DNA from: Lentimicrobium sp.
GTDB taxonomy: Bacteria > Bacteroidota > Bacteroidia > Bacteroidales > Lentimicrobiaceae
DNA length: 64,000 bases
Assembly (NCBI GenBank): GCA_023957275.1
Contig: JAMLHF010000005.1
Location: forward strand, 1 to 64,000
Reading direction: 5' to 3'
This document shows, piece after piece, positions 1 to 7,177 of this stretch. Below the pieces are notes generated by a model. It was not told where the DNA came from and made no database searches. It saw only the letters and a list, made by a program, of their open reading frames with translations. Each line of letters starts with the position of its first letter. The stretch's first letter is position 1. A program made the translations under genes and the position numbers.

Positions 1-8
1 GTTTCTTA

Positions 9-689
9 TTATTGTCCAAAAGACCGTTTGTCAAATTTAATTCCGTAATCATTTCCAATTATGTCGATGTCAGCCGTGCTACCGAATGAACCGAAGCCAA
101 GTTTAAGTGCTCCGTCTTGAATTTCTAACTTACAAATGTCAAAACAAACCCAAGAGATAAATATTAAAGTGTCTTCCAAGGCAGTCAAGACGTGGGAAGG
201 TTTTATTTCACTAAAGTAGGTCGGATAGTTTCGGTTTTTTGTTGACTTTACCTCAAACCTTATTTCTGAAGTTGAATTTTCTATTCGGTAATTTGCTTTT
301 TTTGGTTTAGGATGAACAAATTCATTTCTACAACTTATTATATCCTTAATTCTACCAAACTTTATATCACCTTGGTCAAGTCGCTTGCCTAAAAAGTCAC
401 AGAATATTTTAAATTTAACTAATGTGCTTGTCCGTTCTAATTCTTCGTAATATTCTTTGTCAAGATTTAGGCTGAGAAGTAAGGCGTTGGCAGCGGATTC
501 TAGCGAATTAGAAATCATTAGAAATGAATAACGACTATTTATTTCTGCAATTAGCATTGATTGGTCAGAACCTGTGTCAGCCCGAACTTGTTTAGCATTT
601 TCATAAAAAGCAAGTCCGTGTCTTAAAGAGTAAATTGCTTCAAGGATATATTCGTGATATGTTGATATTGAAGTCTGGTCTGTAGTCAT
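9..689 (-). CDS. hypothetical protein with HEPN-like RX4H motif
   Basis: A 226-residue soluble protein that I do not recognise as a named family. It is rich in helix-forming residues through most of its length. Near residue 121 it carries RNEFVHP, which fits the RX4-6H motif of HEPN-type RNases and nucleic-acid binding proteins. No signal peptide or membrane segment is visible. The ATG at 689 is followed upstream by repeat copy A, so the gene looks like the next unit of the repeat-separated array. It is clearly more A+T rich than the core genes to the right, which suits acquired DNA. HEPN proteins are common in toxin and defence modules, but no antitoxin partner is visible inside the window. 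The next gene downstream would lie beyond the left edge. A HEPN role is inference from one short motif. Confidence 0.6.
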   Translation of the reverse strand: MTTDQTSISTYHEYILEAIYSLRHGLAFYENAKQVRADTGSDQSMLIAEINSRYSFLMISNSLESAANALLLSLNLDKEYYEELERTSTLVKFKIFCDFLGKRLDQGDIKFGRIKDIISCRNEFVHPKPKKANYRIENSTSEIRFEVKSTKNRNYPTYFSEIKPSHVLTALEDTLIFISWVCFDICKLEIQDGALKLGFGSFGSTADIDIIGNDYGIKFDKRSFGQ

Positions 690-700
690 AACATTGGCAC

Positions 701-966
701 TAACTCTTAAATATCCCCAACAAATTAGTCATTTAATTATTTTATAAGCATTTATGCTCATTTACAATCATCTGCTCCCCCTACCATCTCCTATATCTCT
801 GTCTATATTCCAGGGAGCAAATCACCCCGCAAATTACAAAAGAAAACTATATATCAACAAAAATACATGAAAAAATTTGTATTTCTTTCGCACTCTTTGG
901 CTCTGGCAACCGGAATGTTTAAAATCCGGCAACCGGGCACAACGCGACTACCTGGTTGCGGGCGGC
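701..966 (-). repeat. dispersed intergenic repeat, copy A
   Basis: This non-coding block lies upstream of the gene at 9-689 and downstream of the gene at 1053-1496. It shares with copies B (2849-3091) and C (3663-3852) a run including CTACCATCTCC, GGGAGCAAAT, AAATTACA and AAAAATTTGTATT. Copies A and B also share GGCAACCGGAATGTTTAAAA and ATCCGGCAACCGGGCA. At its right end, 937-986 contains GCACAAC, CTACC, GGTAG and GTTAGGG in an order resembling an integron attC site, with AAC/GTT triplets outside a 5-bp stem. The attC reading is tentative. Confidence 0.75.
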
Positions 967-1052
967 CGGTGCGGGTAGTGTTAGGGTAGCCTTATGGGTG
1001 TACCGGCCGTGTGCCTGCCCGGCGGCTGCCTTAATTCCTTCTGCGCGTCCTG

Positions 1053-1496
1053 CTATGGTTTAATATAGTTAGACCAATGTGTGTGCACAATTTTCCATTG
1101 GCCATCCAGCTCAAGTCGGTATACTTCGGTACAGTTCCATTTCGAAACCTTGCCGGCGGTGACGGAGTGCAGGTTAAAAGTCAGCACAGCCATATTTTGC
1201 GTGGCGGTTACTTCCGGATTCACCATTTCGTATCCGGAAACGTTGATCAGTCCTTCAATCGGCCTGTAATATTCCCTGAGGCGGTCAAGCCCGTCAAGCC
1301 GCTGTTCAAGCGAAGGATCAAAATAGGTTACATCCCCGGCCGAAAGTTCAAGATAACCGCCCGGGTCACCCTGGTTCCACTTTTCAAGTGCCGCTTTTTC
1401 CAAAGCGATAATTGTTTCGGAAATGTCCGGATTCACGGTTTGCGAATAGCTCATGTCTGCGAAAATCAGTAAGGTTAATAAAATAAGCTGTCTCAT
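1053..1496 (-). CDS. secreted SnoaL/DUF4440-like protein (NTF2 fold)
   Basis: A 147-residue protein with a short signal peptide (about residues 1-18, ending near SYSQ). The mature part reads like the DUF4440/SnoaL group of the NTF2-like superfamily: a helix with ALEKWNQGDPGGYLEL, then a DVTYFDP strand, and a C-terminal sheet with VLTFNLHS, EVYRLELDGQWKIVHTHWS. The WKIVHTHWS ending is characteristic of this fold. Family members are small alpha+beta cups, sometimes enzymes and often of unknown ligand, so no reaction is assigned. It lies between DUF1016 and repeat copy A, on the same strand as all genes in 1-5.5 kb. Export to the periplasm or beyond is predicted from the leader only. Confidence 0.8.
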   Translation of the reverse strand: MRQLILLTLLIFADMSYSQTVNPDISETIIALEKAALEKWNQGDPGGYLELSAGDVTYFDPSLEQRLDGLDRLREYYRPIEGLINVSGYEMVNPEVTATQNMAVLTFNLHSVTAGKVSKWNCTEVYRLELDGQWKIVHTHWSNYIKP

Positions 1497-1670
1497 CTTT
1501 TCAAAGTCAGGTTTTATTCAGGTTCAAAGGTACAAATCGGGAATTGCATTTCTGAGGCGTTTGGCAATTCCGGAAGTTCAATCGTTAGGGCTGAAGCAGG
1601 TATAACGGCCGGATAACGTTTCCCGGCTTTGCGTCCGGGCGGGTTGTGGAGCGCTTCTTCGAAAGTCTTA

Positions 1671-2741
1671 CTATATTGAATCAAAGGTAGTATCATTTGA
1701 ATAATCGCCAGAATCCGCCTTATGCAAAGCTTTTTTAAGCATTTGTTTTAATTCTTTTGTTGTTGGTACTTTTCCCTTATATTTTTCCGGTAACCTTTGA
1801 GTCAATTTATATTCTGATACTCCGATTGGCTTATTACTCGATCGCAAAGCGTATTCAACTTCAAGATTGTCTTTTACCGGGCATAGTATTATTCCGATAG
1901 AAGGATTGTCATCATCTTGTTTTTCCTGCTGGTCCAGGAGTTCAAGATAAAAGTTCATTTTGCCGGCAAATTCGGGTTCAAACTCCACTGTCTTTAATTC
2001 AATTGCAATTAAACATTTTAGTATTCGATGGTAGAACAGAAGGTCAATAAAGTATTCTTTTTGGTTTAATTTCAATCTGTATTGGTTTCCGATAAAACTA
2101 AATCCATACCCAAGTTCCAGAAGCAGGTCTCTTATATTTTCAATAAGTCTGTTTTCCAATTCCTTTTCCAACACAGGCCTTGTAATTCCTAAAAAGTCAA
2201 GATTGTATTCACTTTTCAGGGCTTCGTTCGCTTGTTCTGACAAATATACTGGAAGGGCTTTCCCAAAATTGCTTATCTTTTTGTTTGTTAACTGATGCCG
2301 GTAAGCATTTGCTTTAATCTGATTAAGCAAAACAGCCCGACTCCATCCTAACCGGTCAGTTGCTTGCAAATAATATCTTCGTTCATTGTTGTCCTTTAAT
2401 TGTTGAATAATGAGCATGTTCTGTCCCCAGGGAATTTTCATGGCCATTTCCAAAAGCTCCGGCTCATTTTTGTATTCCAGGTAAAACTGCCGCATCCTCC
2501 ATAGATTTTGCGGAGAATACCCTTTGACTCCATCAATTTGTTTATTTATATCCTTTGACAAGGTATCTACAATTGATTGTCCCCATTTGTATATTTCCTG
2601 ATTTTCGACAATTATTCTGCCAATCTCAAAATTCTGCCCGATATGAAACTTATTTATAGACTTAAAAGCCTGATACCTCGCTGAATTAATCGTGTCGATT
2701 ATTTCAACGAAAAACCTGTTATATGCAGTTAATTGATTCAT
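1671..2741 (-). CDS. DUF1016 (YhcG-type) PDDEXK nuclease
   Basis: A 356-residue protein of the DUF1016/YhcG family. The N-terminal half is the winged-helix-like DUF1016_N domain (GYSPQNLWRMRQFYL, followed by PWGQNMLII). The C-terminal half is the PDDEXK nuclease domain: FIDLLFYHRILKCLIAIELK supplies the D...ELK core, and GIILCPVKD follows it. Such proteins are often found near restriction-modification and mobile DNA; RNA or DNA cleavage has been suggested for the family but not settled. A GTG at 2768 would add nine residues. I prefer the ATG at 2741 because the longer version runs into a short direct repeat (2761-2781 and 2798-2818). The gene is A+T rich and bounded upstream by repeat copy B, consistent with transfer. 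Confidence 0.88.
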   Translation of the reverse strand: MNQLTAYNRFFVEIIDTINSARYQAFKSINKFHIGQNFEIGRIIVENQEIYKWGQSIVDTLSKDINKQIDGVKGYSPQNLWRMRQFYLEYKNEPELLEMAMKIPWGQNMLIIQQLKDNNERRYYLQATDRLGWSRAVLLNQIKANAYRHQLTNKKISNFGKALPVYLSEQANEALKSEYNLDFLGITRPVLEKELENRLIENIRDLLLELGYGFSFIGNQYRLKLNQKEYFIDLLFYHRILKCLIAIELKTVEFEPEFAGKMNFYLELLDQQEKQDDDNPSIGIILCPVKDNLEVEYALRSSNKPIGVSEYKLTQRLPEKYKGKVPTTKELKQMLKKALHKADSGDYSNDTTFDSI

Positions 2742-2760
2742 GCCCAAATAAATTTCATAA

Positions 2761-2818
2761 TCTCTCACAACTGTGATAGAAATTGAAAAAATTCAAATCT
2801 CTCACAGCTGCGGTAGAA
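2761..2818. repeat. short imperfect direct repeat upstream of DUF1016 gene
   Basis: Two 21-bp copies, at 2761-2781 and 2798-2818, share TCTCTCACA, CTG and TAGAA and differ at three positions. The pair sits just ahead of the preferred start of the DUF1016 gene. It could be a paired operator site or the trace of a small duplication. Confidence 0.5.
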
Positions 2819-2848
2819 TTAAAACCGGTTCATTGCAAATAAATGCCA

Positions 2849-3091
2849 ACTCGTAAATATCTTAAACAAACTATCCATTTAATTATTAACAAACATTTGA
2901 TCACGCTACCATCTCCTTAATCTTTATCTATATTAAATGGAGCAAATCACCCAGCAAATTACAAAAGAATACTACCTGTCAGCAATAATGTATGAAAAAA
3001 TTTGTATTTCATTCTCATTTTACGGCTATGGCAACCGGAATGTTTAAAATCCGGCAACCGGGCATAACAGAGTTGCCTGGTTGCGGGTGGC
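2849..3091 (-). repeat. dispersed intergenic repeat, copy B
   Basis: This is the second copy of the repeat described for 701-966, lying upstream of the DUF1016 gene and downstream of the gene at 3205-3609. It keeps the AAAAAATTTGTATTTC block and the GGCAACCGGAATGTTTAAAA block, then GGCATAAC at 3061-3068 and TTGCCTGGTTGCGGG. The outer arms GCAACC and GGTTGC are the same as in copy A, while the sequence between them differs. The stretch 3092-3204 that follows is G+C-rich with no gene I can support. Confidence 0.75.
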
Positions 3092-3204
3092 CAGTGGGAG
3101 AGGAGCTTCCTGAGCTTCTGCCGAAGGACGCACCGGTGGGCTTTACGCTCACCGGCCGTGCATTCGATTACCCTTTTGTGTTCAGCAGATTTAAAAGTCC
3201 AGGG

Positions 3205-3609
3205 TCATTTCTTGTATAATTCAATCGTTCCATTGTCCGAACCGGGGTCGGACCAGGTTCCAGAAATTTTGTTGCCACTGATTGTGGTAGTATACTGGCA
3301 GTTCAGGTTAGCACTTCCTTTCCTGATATACTCAACCTCTTTAAAAGTAAAATGTGAATCTGTCAGTTTTCCTGTGATTTTATGCACTGAATTCAAAGAA
3401 GGCCACTCAATTTCTCCTTCCACCCTTCCTGAAGACTGATTATATGAAACAATCTTCAAATTGGCGGTCCATGATTTGCCTGATTTTGAAGATTTAACTT
3501 TGCCTGTAAAAACGGCTCCGGTAAAATTATTTGCCCATCCAATGTTAGTGCTACACAGAAATAGTGTTGCAAGTACTAACCAATTAATACGAATAGATTT
3601 TTTTTTCAT
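3205..3609 (-). CDS. small secreted protein of unknown function
   Basis: A 134-residue protein with a signal peptide (KKKSIRINWLVLATLFLC, cleavage likely near WANN). The mature part is a series of short beta strands: GAVFTGKVKSSKSGKSW, GRVEGEIEWPSL, KITGKLTDSHFTF and the ending ISGTWSDPGSDNGTIELYK. This pattern resembles small lipocalin-like or jelly-roll exported proteins, but I do not recognise a family. The start is chosen by the ribosome-binding site: GGAGG at 3619-3623 is nine bases ahead of the ATG at 3609 and directly abuts the alternative ATG at 3618. Upstream lies repeat copy C and downstream copy B, so this gene is the clearest single-gene unit of the repeat-separated array. Confidence 0.8.
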   Translation of the reverse strand: MKKKSIRINWLVLATLFLCSTNIGWANNFTGAVFTGKVKSSKSGKSWTANLKIVSYNQSSGRVEGEIEWPSLNSVHKITGKLTDSHFTFKEVEYIRKGSANLNCQYTTTISGNKISGTWSDPGSDNGTIELYKK

Positions 3610-3662
3610 TGTTATCATCCTCCAAATTGATTATTTATAAAGAGTCTTTTCAGCATAAAGGC

Positions 3663-3852
3663 TAACCCGTATATATCCTCAGCAATTTATCCATATAATA
3701 ACCTACGGGTATTTCCAATCTTCTGCTCCAGCTACCATCTCCTATATCCCTATCTATATCTCAGGGAGCAAATTACCCCTTAAAATTACATAAGAAATTT
3801 ACATTTCAGCAATAATGCTTGAAAAAAGTTGTATTACTTTCGCATTTTGTGG
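3663..3852 (-). repeat. dispersed intergenic repeat, copy C
   Basis: The third and most diverged copy lies upstream of the secreted-protein gene at 3205-3609. It retains CTACCATCTCCTATATC, CAGGGAGCAAATTACCCC, CAGCAATAATG and TTGTATTACTTTCGCATTTT. It lacks the GGCAACCGGAATG block seen in A and B. Its homology stops at about 3852, close to the end of the next core gene (3926), so this may be the boundary between the accessory array and the core chromosome. Confidence 0.7.
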
Positions 3853-3925
3853 TTATCAGGAATAATCAGCCCGGTAGAAGTTGTATGCGGATCAGTCGTA
3901 CTTGTGGCTTTATCAATATACCCCG

Positions 3926-4348
3926 CTAATCCGGTTTTGCCAGGGCACTGCTCAGGGCGCTTATATTGTTTTCCCTTTCAAAAGAAAAAGTCTTGCTTTT
4001 TATATTGCAGATTTCAAAAAGCTGAAGCGCTTTTTCAAGATAGGTACGCGATGGTTCTGACTGCTTGCTGAACCCGATCTTCGCGATAAAAGCTGCAAGA
4101 GCCTCAATATTTTCAATGCTGAAGCCTTTGAAGCCGTTCACATACTTTTCCGACTCCGCCTGGTCCATCTGTAAAAACCGGTCAAGGTCGAAGTTCATTT
4201 CACTAAACAGCATTTCCCGGGCTTCGGCTTCCTGCCTTTCCGGAGAAAGGGCGGGCGGTCCGCTGCCGCCAAAGATTTTCTGCTGAATGGCACGGATAAC
4301 AATGCCCAGCTTTTCAATTTCCCGGAGTAAATAATCCTTTTGTTCCAT
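3926..4348 (-). CDS. uncharacterised helical protein upstream-array neighbour of rsgA
   Basis: A 140-residue protein without signal peptide or membrane segment. It opens with MEQKDYLLREIEKLGIVIRA, a pattern reminiscent of DUF6483-type proteins, followed by a charged, mostly helical body. The segment NIEALAAFIAKIGF and the C-terminal SRTYLEKALQLFEI look like paired helices of a TPR-like repeat. No catalytic motif is visible. It is on the same strand as rsgA and ends just before repeat copy C. The function is unknown and the family suggestion is weak. Confidence 0.7.
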   Translation of the reverse strand: MEQKDYLLREIEKLGIVIRAIQQKIFGGSGPPALSPERQEAEAREMLFSEMNFDLDRFLQMDQAESEKYVNGFKGFSIENIEALAAFIAKIGFSKQSEPSRTYLEKALQLFEICNIKSKTFSFERENNISALSSALAKPD

Positions 4349-4472
4349 AGCCTGTTTTTTGTTTGCCCGTGCAGCGTATCTTTATTCCGTTGGTTTTCGG
4401 GGCCCTGTCCGGCGTGGTAATGCACCGTCACTGTGCAGGCACCCGGAAAGGGCATGGTCAGGTTGGCCGCAC

Positions 4473-5543
4473 TCAAATCTTTTTCCCCTTAATATCCTTC
4501 TTCTGATAATCCTTCAGGATTTTTCCGAAAATTTTTTCTTTCCGTTTCTTTTCGGCCTGCGAAGTTTCAAACCAGGCCTTTTCCCTTTCCAGTTTAAGAT
4601 AATTTTCGAGCAGGCTTTCGTCGAGCGTTCCGTTTGCCACCGCTTCCAGCACGGCACAGCCGTCCTCGTTCGTATGGGTGCAGTTTTTAAACCTGCAGTG
4701 CTGCGCCAGGCTCAGCAGGGTGTCGAAGGTGGTTTCCAGTCCCAGGGCGGTATCGGCAATCCCCACTTCACGCATGCCCGGGTTGTCGATCAGTATGCTG
4801 CCGTTATCAAGCACCAGCAGTTCCCGGTGGCTGGTGGTGTGCCTGCCCTTGCCGGTGCTCTGGCTGATATCTCCGGTGTGCATGACCTCCCTGCCCGAGA
4901 GGAAGTTCAGCAGGGTGGACTTGCCGGCGCCCGAAGAGCCCAGCATGCAATAGGTCTTCCCCTTCTCCATTATGCTGTTGAGCGCATCGTAACCGTTTCC
5001 GGTGATGCTGCTGACGGCAATCACAGGGACGTCCGGAATGCGTTGCCGGATGGCGTCGGTGATGGCGCTGATCCTTTCTTCCGTGATCAGATCGGTCTTG
5101 GTCAGTACAATCACCGGGCTGACCCGCGCGGCATAGCAGAGGGTAAGGTAGCGTTCCAGGCGGTTGATGTTGAAGTCCCTGTCCACGGCCTGAATCAGCA
5201 GGGCGGTATCCACGTTGGCGGCGATGATCTGCACTTCGCCGGTATGGCCGGCCGCCTTACGGGTGATGGCGGAGGTACGCGGGATGATCTGATGGATCAG
5301 CGCTGTGTTGTTGTCGTACATGATGAGCGCGACCCAGTCGCCCACCGCGGGGAAGTCTTCGCGGCTTTTCGCCGAATACCGGAGGTTTCCGGTGATTTCG
5401 GCCTCCGTTTCCCCTTGCGCGGTGCGCACGATGTACCGCTCCCTGTGTTCGGCAATCACCCTGCCCGCCTCATAATCGGTCAGGTTCTGCTGAATTCTTG
5501 ATTTTTCTGTCTTTTCGTTGTAACCGAGGTCTTTCAGTTCCAT
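4473..5543 (-). CDS. rsgA: ribosome small subunit-dependent GTPase A
   Basis: A 356-residue RsgA/YjeQ GTPase, which acts in late maturation of the 30S ribosomal subunit. The N-terminal OB fold (about 25-100) is followed by the circularly permuted GTPase domain. G4 (TKTD, 148-151) comes first, then G1 (GSSGAGKST, 202-210), then G3 (DNPG, 253-256), the order that defines the family. The C-terminal zinc knuckle is intact: C283, C288, H290 and C296. The protein is longer than the roughly 300-residue form typical of many Bacteroidota, so it may be a second rsgA-like paralogue; the window cannot show that. The ATG at 5543 gives a complete N-terminus. It stands 124 bp upstream of the gene at 3926-4348, so co-transcription is possible. 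Confidence 0.95.
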   Translation of the reverse strand: MELKDLGYNEKTEKSRIQQNLTDYEAGRVIAEHRERYIVRTAQGETEAEITGNLRYSAKSREDFPAVGDWVALIMYDNNTALIHQIIPRTSAITRKAAGHTGEVQIIAANVDTALLIQAVDRDFNINRLERYLTLCYAARVSPVIVLTKTDLITEERISAITDAIRQRIPDVPVIAVSSITGNGYDALNSIMEKGKTYCMLGSSGAGKSTLLNFLSGREVMHTGDISQSTGKGRHTTSHRELLVLDNGSILIDNPGMREVGIADTALGLETTFDTLLSLAQHCRFKNCTHTNEDGCAVLEAVANGTLDESLLENYLKLEREKAWFETSQAEKKRKEKIFGKILKDYQKKDIKGKKI

Positions 5544-5662
5544 TTGAATGTTGTTTTTTGCGTTGATCTCTATAAGTGTTTAGGTTATGCTTCGACTTCG
5601 CTCAGTAACCAAGGTTGAGGTTGTGGTTGTGCTTCGGTTGGTCTCGGCTGGTCTCGGCTCCG

Positions 5663-5756
5663 CTCGACCACCCTCGCTCGACCACCGCCGCCCGACCACC
5701 GCCGCCCGACCACCCTCGCCCGACCACCGCCGCTTGACTACCGCCGCCCGGCCACA
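5663..5756. repeat. 14-bp tandem repeat, about 6.7 units
   Basis: Units start at 5663, 5677, 5691, 5705, 5719, 5733 and 5747 (partial), with the form CYCGACCACCSYCG. They lie between rsgA and the pirin gene. The G+C-rich array follows a region with CTTCGACTTCGCTCAG and repeated GTCTCGGCT words. No gene is supported in 5544-5816. Confidence 0.85.
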
Positions 5757-5816
5757 ACTCGCTCAGCAAACAAAGCCAAGGATGCTGAGGGGTAGGGTGT
5801 TTTATACTTTGTGCTT

Positions 5817-6692
5817 TTATCCCGGGCCGGGGTAGGGGACGGTTTCCGTTTCGCCGGGCGGCATGGGGAAGCGCTGATGGATCCAGTCTTCCCTGGCCGC
5901 CAGCAGGCGGTTTTTGCCGGAGGAAACAAAGTTCCAGTCGATGTAACGTTCTTCGGCGAAAGGATCGCCCCCGAAAACATAAACCGTGCTGCCTGCTTCC
6001 ATTTCAAAGCTGCACCGTTGGCTCTCCTTTGTCACAAGGATCTGGTCCGGGCCGTAGGTGATGCCTTCGATGCGGACGGCGCCTTCAAGGATAAACAGGG
6101 CGCTTTCGCCATACAGCGCGCCGCTGAGGTCTGCCAGCCGGGCGGTGTTGGATTTTATTTCGGCAAAGTAAAGCCTGCTGAAGACCGGAACCGGGGATTT
6201 TCTTCCGAAGGCCTCGCCGGCGATCAGCCTGAACTGAAGATGATCTTCCGTCCATGCCGGGATTTTGTCCGCTTCGATATGGATAAACGAGGGTTCCGTC
6301 TCTTCATATTCCTTTGGCAGTCCCACCCAGAACTGCAACCCGTGCAGGTTTTTCTCCGTGTTCCGCAGATACTCCGGCGTTCTTTCGGAATGTACCACGC
6401 CTTTGCCGGCCGTCATCCAGTTAACGGCCCCGGGTTGTATCTCCGCCACGCTGCCGATGCTGTCGCGGTGCATAATGGCGCCCTCAAACAGGTAGGTGAG
6501 GGTGGAAAGTCCGATATGGGGGTGCGGCAGAACGTCCAGGTTTTCGTTTGCTGCCAGCGCGGCCGGCCCCATGTGGTCGAGGAAAACAAAAGGGCCTACC
6601 GCGCGTTTCTGACGAAAAGGCAGCAACCGGCCTACCTGAAAGTTTCCGATGCCGGCGGCCCTTTCCGGGATAGTCATTTCAATGGTTGACAT
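5817..6692 (-). CDS. pirin family protein
   Basis: A 291-residue bicupin of the pirin family. The N-terminal cupin contains DVLPHPHIGLSTLTYL, with the two metal-binding histidines, and further on GKGVVHSERTPE with the third histidine and the glutamate. GPFVFLDHMGPA near the start is also characteristic. The C-terminal cupin is less conserved, as is normal. Bacterial pirins have been linked to quercetinase activity or to redox and metabolic regulation, and the substrate here is not predictable. An upstream ATG at 6716 would add eight residues; the start at 6692 (MSTIEM) fits family length better. No operon partner is evident: the 14-bp repeat lies downstream and a 485-bp gap lies upstream. Confidence 0.92.
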   Translation of the reverse strand: MSTIEMTIPERAAGIGNFQVGRLLPFRQKRAVGPFVFLDHMGPAALAANENLDVLPHPHIGLSTLTYLFEGAIMHRDSIGSVAEIQPGAVNWMTAGKGVVHSERTPEYLRNTEKNLHGLQFWVGLPKEYEETEPSFIHIEADKIPAWTEDHLQFRLIAGEAFGRKSPVPVFSRLYFAEIKSNTARLADLSGALYGESALFILEGAVRIEGITYGPDQILVTKESQRCSFEMEAGSTVYVFGGDPFAEERYIDWNFVSSGKNRLLAAREDWIHQRFPMPPGETETVPYPGPG

Positions 6693-6716
6693 CTGCTCGC
6701 TGTTTTTATGAAACAT

Positions 6717-7177
6717 TACACTGCATCACTGGCAAACACCAACCCAAACATACTGCTTTTTTGTTGATTTATCCCGGATTATGGCAGGTCAAATGCATCA
6801 ACGGATTTAAACCGGAAGTTTCGTTATTTGCTGCACCGGAACAAACTTTACGACTTACCTTAAATAATCTGCCACTGAAGCGCAGAAACACAAAAACACG
6901 CCGGTTTCATTCTCCATTACTGAAGCCTTGATTTATCCTGATGCTGCCTGCATGCCGGACCTGCGCTTAAGCCGGTCCCGAAACCCACCAGAGATATGCC
7001 CTTACGTGATTTCACCAAAAAGCAGCAGCAAATTCCGCTTTCCTGAAGCTACAGGCACCCGGGAACCGTCGATCATTCACGCGACAGCGTCAGTGGTAAG
7101 TAGACTCCCGGCAACCACGACAGCCCTGATCATAAAATGATTTTTTACAAGCTAAAAATAAGTTATGCCAATTCAAA
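6717..7177. other. intergenic region without supported gene
   Basis: About 460 bp between the pirin gene and an ATPase gene. Short open frames on the plus strand (for example 6928-7140) have compositions and endings that do not resemble protein genes. No tRNA, strong hairpin or clear repeat was found here. Confidence 0.5.

Noticed and set aside
1514..1696. 60-codon minus-strand frame overlapping the DUF1016 stop
   Set aside because: No start signal, overlaps the 3' end of a real gene, and the sequence has no family resemblance. Its ending lies in intergenic DNA.
5663..5756. 14-bp repeat considered as a CRISPR remnant
   Set aside because: Units are directly adjacent without spacers, so it is a plain tandem repeat.
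5587..5835. 82-codon plus-strand frame over the 14-bp tandem repeat
   Set aside because: The frame exists only because the repeat lacks stops; the predicted protein is a low-complexity reading of the repeat.
6928..7140. 70-codon plus-strand frame in the gap after the pirin gene
   Set aside because: Composition unlike neighbouring genes, no ribosome-binding site, no recognisable domain.
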